DNA of 64,000 nucleotides from Phyllobacterium endophyticum (GTDB lineage Bacteria; Pseudomonadota; Alphaproteobacteria; Rhizobiales; Rhizobiaceae), in NCBI RefSeq assembly GCF_003010935.1, contig NZ_PGGN01000006.1:186001-250000 (forward strand), read 5' to 3'. Position numbers and translations under genes: made by a program. Numbering within the stretch: position 1 is the first letter of the stretch; each line of letters begins with the position of its first letter. The notes beneath the pieces were generated by a model that saw only the letters and a program-made list of their open reading frames with translations, had not been told where the DNA came from and made no database searches. Positions 35,799 through 44,385 of this stretch are shown in pieces.

Positions 35799-36455
35799 AT
35801 GATCGAGAACAAACCGCTGCGGCGAGTGGCTGCCATGGTGCTCGCCGGGGTCGCGCGCGCCATAACCGGCGTGCGGCCAATCTGGCAGGGCTGTGCGCCA
35901 TCGAAGCGCCAGCGCATCTACTTCGCCAATCACTCCAGCCACGGCGATTTCATCCTGCTCTCCACATGCCTGCCCCCGGAGGAACGCCAGCGAACGCGTG
36001 CCGTTGCCGGGGCTGACTACTGGCGAAAAAACAGGATCCGGCATGTGCTTGCCCGCGACTTGCTCAACACAGTCCTTGTCGAACGCACCGGAGCGGAGCG
36101 CGCGCAGGACCCGATGGCCATCATGCTTGGTGCCCTCGAGGAGGGTCATTCGCTGATCATCTTTCCGGAAGGCACGCGCAATATGACCGGCGAGCCGCTG
36201 CTTCCCTTCCGTTCGGGCCTGTATAACCTTGCCTTTGCGCGGCCCGATGTCGAACTTGTTCCGTGCTGGATAGAGAACATGTCGCGCGTTCTCCCCAAGG
36301 GAGCGTTCCTGCCCGTGCCATTGCTTTGCCGCGTCATCTTCGGCACGCCTGTCGAGCTGGGACCGAATGAAGATCGCCACGTCTTTCTTCAAAGGGCACA
36401 GCATGCCCTGCTTGAACTCAATCCGGAACACCAGAGGTCGCTCAATCATGGCTGA
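35799..36455 (+). CDS. 1-acyl-glycerol-3-phosphate acyltransferase (PlsC-like)
   Basis: 218 residues from the ATG at 35799, after a GGAGGGGG site. Acyltransferase motif I NHSSHGD (HxxxxD) near residue 47 and motif III FPEGTRN near 125 are clear. It should acylate lysophosphatidate or a related lysophospholipid at the inner membrane. It overlaps by eight bases the CdsA-like gene, so the two consecutive phospholipid-synthesis steps are co-translated. This looks like an extra copy, separate from the main plsC/cdsA genes expected elsewhere. Confidence 0.88.
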   Translation: MIENKPLRRVAAMVLAGVARAITGVRPIWQGCAPSKRQRIYFANHSSHGDFILLSTCLPPEERQRTRAVAGADYWRKNRIRHVLARDLLNTVLVERTGAERAQDPMAIMLGALEEGHSLIIFPEGTRNMTGEPLLPFRSGLYNLAFARPDVELVPCWIENMSRVLPKGAFLPVPLLCRVIFGTPVELGPNEDRHVFLQRAQHALLELNPEHQRSLNHG

Positions 36456-37386
36456 AACGATCTGGCTGTTCCTTGGTCTCCTCGGCATATTGACCACCGC
36501 CAGTGGAGTCGCGACGGCGCTCAGTTGGAAAAGCACACGCAAGGGAGATGCGCTGCCGGCGACACTGGGCAATTTGAACTCGCGCATCAAGGCGTGGTGG
36601 ATCATGATTGCCGCGATCTCCATTGCCTTCCTGTTCGGCAAGGGCGGCGTCATCCTGTTGTTCGCCTTTGTTTCCTTTGCAGCCCTGCGAGAATATGTGA
36701 CGCTCACGCACACACGCCGCGGCGATCACTGGATACTGCTCGGCATGTTCCTGGTGATCATTCCGGTGCAATATTATCTGCTGTGGATCGAGTGGTACGG
36801 CCTGTTCGCCATATTCGTTCCGGTCTATTGCTTCCTTGCAATGCCTGCGCTGACAGCAGTCTCTGGCGATACGGAACGGTTCCTCGAACGCGTCAGCGAG
36901 CAGCAATGGGGCCTTATGCTCTCGGTCTATTGCCTCAGCCACGTACCGGCCCTGCTCACACTGCCGATAGCGGGGTTCGAAGGCAAGGGACTGCTGCTTA
37001 TCGCCTTTCTCATAGCGACGGTACAGGGTAGCGATGTGCTGCAATACGTCTTCGGCAAACTATTCGGCAAGAACAAGGTCGCGCCGAAAATATCGCCATC
37101 GAAGACCTGGGAAGGCTTGATCGGCGGTGTCATCAGCGCGTCGCTGCTTGGCGCTTCGCTGTTCTGGCTGACGCCATTCTCACCCTTGCAGGCCGGCTTG
37201 ATGGCGGGTGTCGCCTGCATCATGGGGTTTTTCGGCGGATTGGTTGCCTCGGCAATCAAGCGCGATCGCGGCGTCAAGGATTGGGGTCACATGATCGAAG
37301 GGCATGGTGGCATGCTGGACCGGGCCGACAGTCTGGTCTTTGCCGCCCCGGTATTCTTTCACCTGGTCCGCTATTTCTGGGTTTAG
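36448..37386 (+). CDS. Phosphatidate cytidylyltransferase (CdsA-like)
   Basis: 312 residues from the ATG at 36448. About eight membrane segments. The CDP-diglyceride synthase signature KRDRGVKDWGHMIEGHGGMLDRADS is near residue 272, preceded by the conserved SPSKTWEGLIGG. It activates phosphatidic acid to CDP-diacylglycerol. It follows and overlaps the PlsC-like gene. In other bacteria such pairs sometimes serve accessory or stress lipids; that is an inference here. Confidence 0.9.
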   Translation: MAETIWLFLGLLGILTTASGVATALSWKSTRKGDALPATLGNLNSRIKAWWIMIAAISIAFLFGKGGVILLFAFVSFAALREYVTLTHTRRGDHWILLGMFLVIIPVQYYLLWIEWYGLFAIFVPVYCFLAMPALTAVSGDTERFLERVSEQQWGLMLSVYCLSHVPALLTLPIAGFEGKGLLLIAFLIATVQGSDVLQYVFGKLFGKNKVAPKISPSKTWEGLIGGVISASLLGASLFWLTPFSPLQAGLMAGVACIMGFFGGLVASAIKRDRGVKDWGHMIEGHGGMLDRADSLVFAAPVFFHLVRYFWV

Positions 37387-37390
37387 CAAT

Positions 37391-37406
37391 TTTGCTCTAG
37401 AGCAAA
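37391..37406. repeat. 16-bp palindrome between convergent genes
   Basis: TTTGCTCTAGAGCAAA is a perfect palindrome lying at the 3' ends of the CdsA-like and FAH genes. A related piece (GCGCTAGAGCAAGTTTT) is at about 47565-47580. GCTCTAGAGC fragments are common in intergenic repeat elements of rhizobia and Brucella, so this may be a remnant of one. Confidence 0.45.
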
Positions 37407-38551
37407 TCTGCTTTTGCCAGATCGCGCAAAAGATGGCTTGCCCCATAGGTCCAGGGCGCGCATTCGGTCGAAAGCCTTACCCGATTGGACAATGTCCCAA
37501 GTGACGGCGTAGAGATGGAAACGACGTCGTTCATCTTGTGGGTAAAGCCCTTGCCCGGTCCATCGCGGTCCTTCACAGGTGCGAACATGGTGCCAAGGTA
37601 AAGTACGAGGCCATCCGGATATTGATGATGCCGGCCGATAGTGGCTTCAACCAGCGATTCCGGGGTGCGCGAGATTTTCGCCATGTTGGAATGTCCGTCA
37701 AGCACGAACCCGTCCTCTCCCTCGACCCGCATGCTGAGTTCTGCGGACTTGACGGTTTCAATCGTAAAATCACTATCGAACAGCCGGACAAACGGCCCCA
37801 CCGAACCGGAAGCATTATTGTCCTTCGCCTTGCCGAGCAGCAATGCCGAACGTCCTTCCACGTCCCTGAGATTGACGTCGTTGCCGAGCGTTGCGCCAAC
37901 GATGCGTCCGGTGCTTGATATCACCAGCACGATTTCCGGTTCCGGGTTGTTCCAGCTGGATATGGGGTGAAGGCCGACATCTGCACCAAAACCGACCGTC
38001 GACATGGGCTGTCCCTTGCTGAAGATTTCCGCATCCGGGCCGATTCCGACTTCCAGATACTGGCTCCAGACGCCGCGTGCGATCAAGGCCTCCTTGACCT
38101 GCATCGCAGCCGGGGACCCCGGTACGATCTTCGAAAGATCCGCACCTATAAGCTTGAGAACATCCTCGCGCAGCGAGTCAGCCCTTGCCTTGTCGCCCTT
38201 TGCCTGTTCCTCGATCACTCGCTCGAGCAGGGAAGCGACGAAGGTGACGCCGGAAGCTTTGACGGCCTGCAAGTCGATGGGCGAAAGCAGCGCCGGTAAC
38301 TCGGGGTCGTAATTCTCCGACCAGCTGTTTTCGATGATTTGGCTGGCATCGCCGCATCTCGCGCCGGGTGCACCGGCCACATAGGAAGCCGGGTTATCGA
38401 GTTCGGCAATGTCCCGCACTGTCGGTGCATTTCTGCTGGTGATGTCGAAGACTCCGCCGTCACGGATCGTGACGATCCGCGGATAGGCATGGCCGGGCAA
38501 CTTGGCGCGTCCAACAAGAACACCGGAGCTGGGGATAATCGTATCTGGCAT
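37397..38551 (-). CDS. Fumarylacetoacetate hydrolase-family protein
   Basis: 384 residues from the ATG at 38551 (MPDTIIPSSGVLVG); the longer frame to 38731 has no support. The catalytic FAH-type domain covers the second half, with the metal-site segment GIGPDAEIFSKGQPM and EPEIVLVISSTGRIVGATLGNDVNLRD. The family includes hydrolases, decarboxylases and sugar-acid dehydratases; this length and pattern fit the 2-keto-3-deoxy sugar acid dehydratase-like branch, but the substrate is not certain. Single gene, divergent from the EamA exporter. Confidence 0.82.
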   Translation of the reverse strand: MPDTIIPSSGVLVGRAKLPGHAYPRIVTIRDGGVFDITSRNAPTVRDIAELDNPASYVAGAPGARCGDASQIIENSWSENYDPELPALLSPIDLQAVKASGVTFVASLLERVIEEQAKGDKARADSLREDVLKLIGADLSKIVPGSPAAMQVKEALIARGVWSQYLEVGIGPDAEIFSKGQPMSTVGFGADVGLHPISSWNNPEPEIVLVISSTGRIVGATLGNDVNLRDVEGRSALLLGKAKDNNASGSVGPFVRLFDSDFTIETVKSAELSMRVEGEDGFVLDGHSNMAKISRTPESLVEATIGRHHQYPDGLVLYLGTMFAPVKDRDGPGKGFTHKMNDVVSISTPSLGTLSNRVRLSTECAPWTYGASHLLRDLAKADLL

Positions 38552-38732
38552 ATTCTGTTTCCTGAACAAGCATAGGATCGGCGCTCCAGCTGCGAGGTGG
38601 CGCGACGGTTGCGGAACGCTGTTATGCGGCACCGGTTCGCGGCGATCAAGCCACTGGCTGCAATCTCCTGCAATGTAGACGTGCGGGCACACCTTCGCAT
38701 TTCTTGCGGTAAGTTTTGGCTTACGCCTCATC

Positions 38733-38750
38733 CTGACACAAGCCTGTCAG
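38733..38750. promoter_or_regulatory. Inverted repeat in the FAH/EamA intergenic region
   Basis: CTGACA-CAAGCC-TGTCAG, 6-bp arms, within a 294-base divergent intergenic region. Could be an operator; no regulator is adjacent. Weak evidence. Confidence 0.25.
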
Positions 38751-38845
38751 CATGAAATAAAATCCGCGTTGCCAATTGCCTTGCAAATTGCTGAGTTCTG
38801 CACTTGTCAGGCAACACTCCGCCCATCAAACCGTTCAGGACCATC

Positions 38846-39724
38846 ATGAAGCCGACCGCTTATCAACTGGGCCTGATTTTTGTGGCCGCATCCGCCATCG
38901 CATGGAGCCTTGCGGGGCTGTTCACACAGGTCATCCCGCAAGATAGCTGGACGATCCTGGCCTGGCGCGGCATCTTCGGCTCTCTCGGCATAGCGGCGGT
39001 GATGGCCGTTACCGACCACGGCCGGATCTTGTCCAGCTTCCGCGATCTGGGCCGTTCGGGCTGGCTCTTTGTCGCCGTCTCGGCACTCGGCATGGTGTTT
39101 TTCATCTGTGCGTTGAAAGAAACCACCGTCGCCCACGTGGCCGTCATTTACGCGACCATTCCGTTCGTGGCTGCACTCCTTGGCTGGATCGTCCTTGGCG
39201 AAAGATCGACATGGAGTGCCATCCTCGCCAGCGTCGCCGCGGCAATCGGCGTCGTGCTCATGGTAGGCTTTAGCGTCGAAGGTACACTTTTTGGCGATGC
39301 GCTCGCTTTTGGTATGACGCTGTGCATGGCGGTGCTCATGGTCATTATCCGGCGCTCGCCCGATATTTCCGTCATGCCGGCCGCCTGTCTTTCGGCTCTG
39401 GTCAGTTCGCTGGTTTGCTGGCCGCTTGGCAATCCGCTGGCGGTATCCGCCCATGATCTCCTGCTCATCGCCCTTTTCGGTCTCCTGGTTTCGGCCGTTG
39501 GCCTTGCCCTCTTCACCCTTGGCGCCAAACTCCTGCCGCCTGTGGAAACTGCGCTGATCGGGTCGCTCGATGCGCCGCTCGCACCCTTCTGGATCTGGCT
39601 CGTCTTCAACGAAGTTCCGAGCAAAAGCACAGTGTTCGGCGGGTTGATCGTACTCGCTGCTGTGGTCATGCACGTCGTGATCGGGGTATCGAACAAGCCG
39701 GCTCCGCAGAAGTTGAATCCCTAA
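38846..39724 (+). CDS. EamA/DMT-family transporter
   Basis: 292 residues from the ATG at 38846 with a CAGGA site; the TTG at 38804 is less likely. Ten hydrophobic segments in two EamA halves (each about 140 residues), with the conserved EamA-type patterns near the end of each half (VALLGWIVLGER; PFWIWLVFNEVPSKS). An inner-membrane exporter of metabolites, often amino acids; substrate unknown. Confidence 0.9.
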   Translation: MKPTAYQLGLIFVAASAIAWSLAGLFTQVIPQDSWTILAWRGIFGSLGIAAVMAVTDHGRILSSFRDLGRSGWLFVAVSALGMVFFICALKETTVAHVAVIYATIPFVAALLGWIVLGERSTWSAILASVAAAIGVVLMVGFSVEGTLFGDALAFGMTLCMAVLMVIIRRSPDISVMPAACLSALVSSLVCWPLGNPLAVSAHDLLLIALFGLLVSAVGLALFTLGAKLLPPVETALIGSLDAPLAPFWIWLVFNEVPSKSTVFGGLIVLAAVVMHVVIGVSNKPAPQKLNP

Positions 39725-39801
39725 ATCTTTACGCTGATTGACAAGCTGAGCCAAAACCGCAGAAAATCCAGCCACCATTCGAGGTCGGGGGGCACGCGCC
39801 A

Positions 39802-40692
39802 ATGTTGGAAGCCGTCATAAAGCCGGACGTTCATGCGTTCTTCGACAAGCGAACATGTTCCGTGCAGTATGTCGTTGCCGATCCTGCCACCCGGAAGTGC
39901 GCGATCATAGACGCCGTCCTGGATTTTGATGAGAAATCGGGAGCGACGGCGACCCTCAATGCCGATTGCATCCTGCAATTCGTTGAATCGAATGGCTTGA
40001 GCGCCGAGTGGATCCTGGACACCCATCCTCACGCCGATCATTTTTCCGCCGCAAGCTATCTGCGATCGAAGACAGGCGCTGCAACTGCCATTGGCAGCCA
40101 TGTTGTCGAGGTGCAGGCACTGTGGAAGCAATTATATAACTGGCCGGATTTTCCTGCCGACGGATCGCAATGGGACAAGCTTTTTGACCAGGGAGATCGG
40201 TTCTGCATTGGCGAACTGGAGGGCCATGTGATGTTTTCGCCCGGCCATACGCTCGCTTCCATCACCTATGTGATCGGCGATGCCGCCTTCGTGCATGATA
40301 CGGTGTTCATGCCCGACGGCGGAACAGCCCGTTGCGACTTTCCCGGGGGGAGCGCCGCACAATTGTGGCAGTCCATTGCTTCGATCCTTGCGCTGCCGGA
40401 GGAGACGAGAATCTTCGTCGGCCACGATTATCAGCCCGGAGGGCGCGACCCCTTGTGGGAGAGCACCGTCGCCGAGCAAAAATTCCGGAATATTCACGTC
40501 TCTGCGTGCAGGTCAGAGGCGGAGTTCGTGGCCATGAGGACAGCTCGCGACAAGACCCTGCCAATGCCCCGGCTGATTCTGGCTGCCCTCCAGGTCAATA
40601 TGAATGGTGGTCGGCTGCCCGAGCCGGAAGCAAATGGAGCCCGTTTCTTGAAGATCCCGCTGAATGCCCTCGGCGACACGAAGTGGGACTGA
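39802..40692 (+). CDS. MBL-fold hydrolase, persulfide dioxygenase/BLH-like
   Basis: 296 residues. Metal motif THPHADH near residue 75, then FSPGHT and VGHDY with spaced His/Asp ligands, and ARCDFPGGSA. These are the patterns of ETHE1/Blh-type persulfide dioxygenases, which oxidise glutathione persulfide using one Fe(II). In rhizobia, Blh proteins belong to sulfide detoxification under BigR. No BigR-type regulator or rhodanese is beside it here, so the exact role is inferred. Confidence 0.85.
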   Translation: MLEAVIKPDVHAFFDKRTCSVQYVVADPATRKCAIIDAVLDFDEKSGATATLNADCILQFVESNGLSAEWILDTHPHADHFSAASYLRSKTGAATAIGSHVVEVQALWKQLYNWPDFPADGSQWDKLFDQGDRFCIGELEGHVMFSPGHTLASITYVIGDAAFVHDTVFMPDGGTARCDFPGGSAAQLWQSIASILALPEETRIFVGHDYQPGGRDPLWESTVAEQKFRNIHVSACRSEAEFVAMRTARDKTLPMPRLILAALQVNMNGGRLPEPEANGARFLKIPLNALGDTKWD

Positions 40693-40784
40693 CAGGTTTT
40701 GCGCCCAGAAGGTGGAAGACTTGCATTGTCAGGTCATGAGCGCCAAGGTATGCCGATGACCAGAATGACAGGTCACGGCAGGAC

Positions 40785-41393
40785 ATGAACAAGATTGAGC
40801 TCGACAAGGCGCAAAGTAATATCACCGAGACCAATCCGGCCCGGCTTGGTACCAGGCTGAAATTGGCACGGCAGACGCGCGGCCTCACACTGAAGGCTCT
40901 TTCCGAAGCGGCCAATTGTTCGGAAAGCCTTCTGTCTAAAATCGAGAATGGCAAGGCCTCGCCCTCGCTTCCCATGCTTCACCGGCTGGTTCAGGTCCTC
41001 GAAACCAATATCGGCTGGATGTTCGAGGAGTCCGATGGGGAGGAAGGCATTGTCTTTCGCGCCGGCGCAAGGCCGCTGATCGCACTCGATCCCTTGCGGC
41101 GCGGCGAGGGCATATCGCTCGAGCGCGTCATTCCCTACTCGCAAGGGCACCTCCTCCAGTGCAATATTCATCATATCGAAAAGGACGGAGCCAGTGCCGG
41201 ACCGATCCAGCACGCAGGTGAAGAAGTTGGCTACATCCTCGCGGGCGAGGTGGAACTTACCGTGGGTGAGAAACAGTTTCAGCTGGCAGAGGGAGACGCC
41301 TTCGTCTTCAGCTCCGATCTGCCCCACTCGTACCGCAACACCGGCGACAAGCGCGCGAGCATCTTCTGGGTCAACACGCCGCCGACGTTCTAG
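40785..41393 (+). CDS. XRE-family regulator with C-terminal cupin domain
   Basis: 202 residues. Helix-turn-helix at about 20-75 (LGTRLKLARQTRGLTLKAL, SESLLSKIENGKASPS) and a cupin-2 domain at about 125-195 (HAGEEVGYILAGEVELTVG, EGDAFVFSSDLPHSYRN). Proteins of this form sense a small ligand in the cupin and control adjacent catabolic genes. It is followed on the same strand, after 153 bases with a palindromic operator candidate, by the transporter operon it probably controls. Confidence 0.9.
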   Translation: MNKIELDKAQSNITETNPARLGTRLKLARQTRGLTLKALSEAANCSESLLSKIENGKASPSLPMLHRLVQVLETNIGWMFEESDGEEGIVFRAGARPLIALDPLRRGEGISLERVIPYSQGHLLQCNIHHIEKDGASAGPIQHAGEEVGYILAGEVELTVGEKQFQLAEGDAFVFSSDLPHSYRNTGDKRASIFWVNTPPTF

Positions 41394-41451
41394 ACGACGC
41401 CTGAAGCTTTTTTGCACGCGATCGAGTTCGACAAAGACGTTTTCAAACTAC

Positions 41452-41480
41452 TTGACATGCATTCAAGTCTCTTGAATGAT
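41452..41480 (+). promoter_or_regulatory. Promoter of the transporter operon
   Basis: A perfect -35 TTGACA at 41452-41457, then 17 bases, then AATGAT at 41475-41480 as a -10. It lies 67 bases before the binding-protein start and overlaps the inverted repeat described separately. Confidence 0.5.
41460..41478. promoter_or_regulatory. Palindromic operator candidate
   Basis: CATTCAAG-TCT-CTTGAATG, a perfect 8-bp inverted repeat with a 3-base spacer between the -35 and -10 elements. A protein bound here would block RNA polymerase. The XRE-cupin regulator encoded immediately upstream is the obvious candidate; whether it is a repressor is inferred. Confidence 0.6.
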
Positions 41481-41546
41481 GCCCTGCGTTCAGTTTTACA
41501 ATGGGCCCCGTTATGGGCCATCCATCAGAAAAAAAGGGGAATCGGA

Positions 41547-42485
41547 ATGCGTTTGAACAAAGTACTTTCCGGCTGCACAGCAGCCATCGCAATGACTCTC
41601 GCGCTCGGGGCGTCTGCTTGGGCCGACACTTTTGCCCTCGTGACGATCAACCAGCAGGCACTCTTCTTCAACCAGATCAACGAAGGCGCACAGAAAGCGG
41701 CCGACGCCGCCGGTGCCAAGCTGGTTATCTTCAACGCCAACAATGTTCCAAGCGCACAGAATGACGCGATGGAAAACTACATCACCCAGAAGGTCGACGG
41801 CATCATTCTTGTCGCGATCGATGTTAATGGCGTTAAACCCGCGATTACCGCTGCCAAGACCGCCGGTATTCCCGTCATCGCCATCGATGCGCAGATTCCG
41901 GAGGGCGACAATGTAGCGTTCGTCGGCGTCGACAATACCAAGGCCGGTGAAGATATCGGCAAGTTCTATGCCGATTACGTGAAGGCCAACATGGCCGGCA
42001 CCGCCAAGATCGGTGTCATCGGTGCGCTGAATTCTTTCATCCAGAACCAGCGTCTGGACGGGTTCAAGAAGGCAGTTGCCGATAGCGGCCAAAAGATCAC
42101 CTTCCTCGATACGGTGGACGGCCAGAACGTGCAGGACGTGGCATTGACTGCCGCTGAGAACCTGATGACCGCCAATCCTGACATGACGACACTCTACGCC
42201 ACCGGTGAACCCGCTCTGGTCGGCGCAGTCTCGGCGGTAACGAGCCAGGGCCGCACGGGCGATGTCAAGGTCTTCGGATGGGATTTGACCAAGCAGGCTG
42301 TCGAAGGCATCGACGCCGGTTGGGTCACAGCCGTGGTACAGCAAGATCCGGCCGGTGAAGGCAAGGCTGCCGTCGAGGCGCTGGTCAAGTTGAAGAAGGG
42401 CGAAAAGATCGAGCCGATCATCAATGTCCCGGTCACGATCGTTACCAAGGAAAATGTCGATCAGTTCCGCGGCATGTTCAAATAG
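41547..42485 (+). CDS. Ribose-type ABC transporter periplasmic binding protein
   Basis: 312 residues from the ATG at 41547, which has an AGGGGA site; this gives a clean signal peptide (VLSGCTAAIAMTLALGASAWA, cleavage before DTFAL). The mature part is a type I periplasmic binding fold (RbsB-like): QINEGAQKAADAAGAKL, YITQKVDGIILVAIDVNG, IPVIAIDAQI. The family carries pentoses, other sugars and related small molecules. The enzymes encoded downstream suggest a substrate with an ester, lactone or carbamoyl/amide group. Confidence 0.9.
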   Translation: MRLNKVLSGCTAAIAMTLALGASAWADTFALVTINQQALFFNQINEGAQKAADAAGAKLVIFNANNVPSAQNDAMENYITQKVDGIILVAIDVNGVKPAITAAKTAGIPVIAIDAQIPEGDNVAFVGVDNTKAGEDIGKFYADYVKANMAGTAKIGVIGALNSFIQNQRLDGFKKAVADSGQKITFLDTVDGQNVQDVALTAAENLMTANPDMTTLYATGEPALVGAVSAVTSQGRTGDVKVFGWDLTKQAVEGIDAGWVTAVVQQDPAGEGKAAVEALVKLKKGEKIEPIINVPVTIVTKENVDQFRGMFK

Positions 42486-42498
42486 AACATGGCTGTGA

Positions 42499-42523
42499 GG
42501 GCGCGGCCGCACATGCCGCGCCC
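42499..42523 (+). terminator. GC-rich hairpin after the binding-protein gene
   Basis: Perfect 9-bp stem, GGGCGCGGC with GCCGCGCCC, 7-base loop, followed by a moderately T-rich segment. In ABC operons such hairpins limit read-through or protect the upstream mRNA, so binding protein exceeds the membrane parts. Likely an attenuator or stabiliser rather than a full stop. Confidence 0.6.
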
Positions 42524-42556
42524 GCTCCTGTTTCATTTTAACCCCATGGTATTGCG

Positions 42557-43360
42557 ATGAACGATATTGGCAATGAAACTTACCGGGTCCGCATGACCGG
42601 CATATCCAAGCGGTACAACACGATCCAGACGCTCGACAACGTCTCGCTCAGCCTCAGGCCAGGTGAAGTGCTCGGCCTCGTCGGCGACAATGGCGCGGGC
42701 AAGTCGACCCTGAGCAAAGTGTTGTCCGGCGCAGTCATACCAGACGCGGGCACCATCGAGATCGATGGCAAGGTCGTATCGTTTTCCTCCCCCGCAGATG
42801 CCCGGTCGGAACATGTGGAGATGGTCTATCAAGACCTTTCCCTTTGCGACACGGTCGATGTCGCCGGCAACATTTTCCTCGGGCGCGAGCCGAGACGGCG
42901 GATTCTCGGCGTGCCCTTTCTCGACAAGAAGCGCATGCACGACGAAGCCCGGGCCATGCTCGACCGCCTCGGTATCGTCATCGCCGATACAGGTCTCAAG
43001 GTTGAAAACCTCTCAGGTGGCCAGCGCCAATCCATCGCTATTGGCCGGGCTGCATCGTTCGAGCCGTCCGTCCTGATCATGGACGAACCCACGGCGGCTC
43101 TCGCCGTCGCCGAGGTCGAGGCCGTTCTTGACCTCATCCGCGCCGTCAGCGCCCGCGGCGTAAGCGTCATTCTCATCACGCACCGCCTGCAGGATCTGTT
43201 CCTTGTCTGCGATCGTATTCAGGTCATGTACGAAGGCCGCAATGTCGCCGAACGGCGTATCGAGGACACCAGCATCGAAGACGTCGTCAACCTCATTGTC
43301 GGTCGCAAATTCCAGGCGCGGTCGGCTCGCCGCAGCGAAGACAATGGAGTACGGCCATGA
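42557..43360 (+). CDS. ABC transporter ATPase, sugar type
   Basis: 267 residues. One nucleotide-binding domain with Walker A GDNGAGKST near residue 45, signature LSGGQRQSIAIG near 155 and Walker B VLIMDEPTAALA near 175, and the H-loop in VILITHRL. Unlike RbsA/XylG of many operons it is a single domain, about half their length, so it would dimerise. Its last four bases overlap the permease start (ATGA). Confidence 0.93.
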   Translation: MNDIGNETYRVRMTGISKRYNTIQTLDNVSLSLRPGEVLGLVGDNGAGKSTLSKVLSGAVIPDAGTIEIDGKVVSFSSPADARSEHVEMVYQDLSLCDTVDVAGNIFLGREPRRRILGVPFLDKKRMHDEARAMLDRLGIVIADTGLKVENLSGGQRQSIAIGRAASFEPSVLIMDEPTAALAVAEVEAVLDLIRAVSARGVSVILITHRLQDLFLVCDRIQVMYEGRNVAERRIEDTSIEDVVNLIVGRKFQARSARRSEDNGVRP

Positions 43361-44385
43361 GCAATCCATCGACGTCAAGCAATGACGCCCTGCACCCGGC
43401 AGCGGCCCAGACACGCGTTCGCAAAAGCACTCTGCACGACCGTTTCATGGCCAATGGCAGCGTCGTCTCCATCGCCATATTCTTCCTCGTCGTATGTCTC
43501 TTGTTTTCGGGCATCACGGATGCCTTTCTAACTGCACCCAATCTCCTCAACATCGTCAGGCAATCGGCACCCTTGCTGATCGTGGCTGCTGCCATGACCT
43601 TCGTAATCACCACCGGGGGAATTGACCTCTCTGTCGGGTCAGTATTGGCGCTTGTGGCTACCCTCTCCGCCGTCACACTGCAGGCGGGCCTGCCCTGGCC
43701 ATTGGTTATCATCGCCATGCTCTTGCTCGGCGCTGCCGTCGGTGCAATCCAGGGCTTCTTCATCGCTTACGAGCGCATCCCCGCGTTTATCGTTACGCTA
43801 GCCGGGCTTTCCGTCATTCGCGGAATAGCCCTTCTGATCACTGGCGGTTATTCCATTCCGGTCGAGGCGACCAGCCCTTTCACGGTCATAGGGCGTGCGT
43901 GGTTCCTCGGCGTTCCCGTCCCTGCCCTCATTGCTCTTGTCGTGCTTGTCGTCGCGTATCTCGTTTTCAATGAAACCCGCTTCGGCCGTTATGTCACCGG
44001 CATAGGCGCCAATGCCGAGGCCGTGCGCCGCGCCGGTGTCGATACACGCCTCACGACGATGATGGTCTATATCCTCTCGAGCACTGCGGCTGCAGCGGCT
44101 GGCATCATTCTCGCTGCCCGCCTCGGCTCCGGTTCGTCAAATGCCGGACAGGGATTCGAGCTTGAGGTAATCGCAGCGGTCGTCCTTGGCGGCACCAGCC
44201 TCTTCGGTGGTCGGGGAACACTCGTCGGCACCGTGCTCGGAGCTCTGACCGTCGCCGTTATCGGCAATGGCCTTATACTCGCGCACATGTCACCGTTTTT
44301 CACGCCCATTGTTACCGGCACGATCATTCTCGTCGCAATCTGGCTGAACTTCCGGCTGTTTCGCGGCGCGATCCGGAGCAGATGA
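43357..44385 (+). CDS. ABC transporter permease, ribose/xylose type
   Basis: 342 residues with about ten membrane segments and the permease-type motif GIDLSVGSVLALVATLSA, GAVIGAxQG-like AVGAIQGFFIAYERIPAFIVTLAGL, and GGTSLFGGRGTLVGTVLGAL. The arrangement is the RbsC/XylH/LplB type. The gene directly precedes the phosphotriesterase-like gene with no spacing. Confidence 0.93.
   Translation: MSNPSTSSNDALHPAAAQTRVRKSTLHDRFMANGSVVSIAIFFLVVCLLFSGITDAFLTAPNLLNIVRQSAPLLIVAAAMTFVITTGGIDLSVGSVLALVATLSAVTLQAGLPWPLVIIAMLLLGAAVGAIQGFFIAYERIPAFIVTLAGLSVIRGIALLITGGYSIPVEATSPFTVIGRAWFLGVPVPALIALVVLVVAYLVFNETRFGRYVTGIGANAEAVRRAGVDTRLTTMMVYILSSTAAAAAGIILAARLGSGSSNAGQGFELEVIAAVVLGGTSLFGGRGTLVGTVLGALTVAVIGNGLILAHMSPFFTPIVTGTIILVAIWLNFRLFRGAIRSR

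Noticed and set aside
38807-39802. 331-residue minus-strand frame
   Set aside because: Antisense to the EamA transporter; low-complexity charged sequence without a family.
41511-42536. 341-residue minus-strand frame
   Set aside because: Antisense to the periplasmic binding protein, which has a signal peptide and conserved fold.
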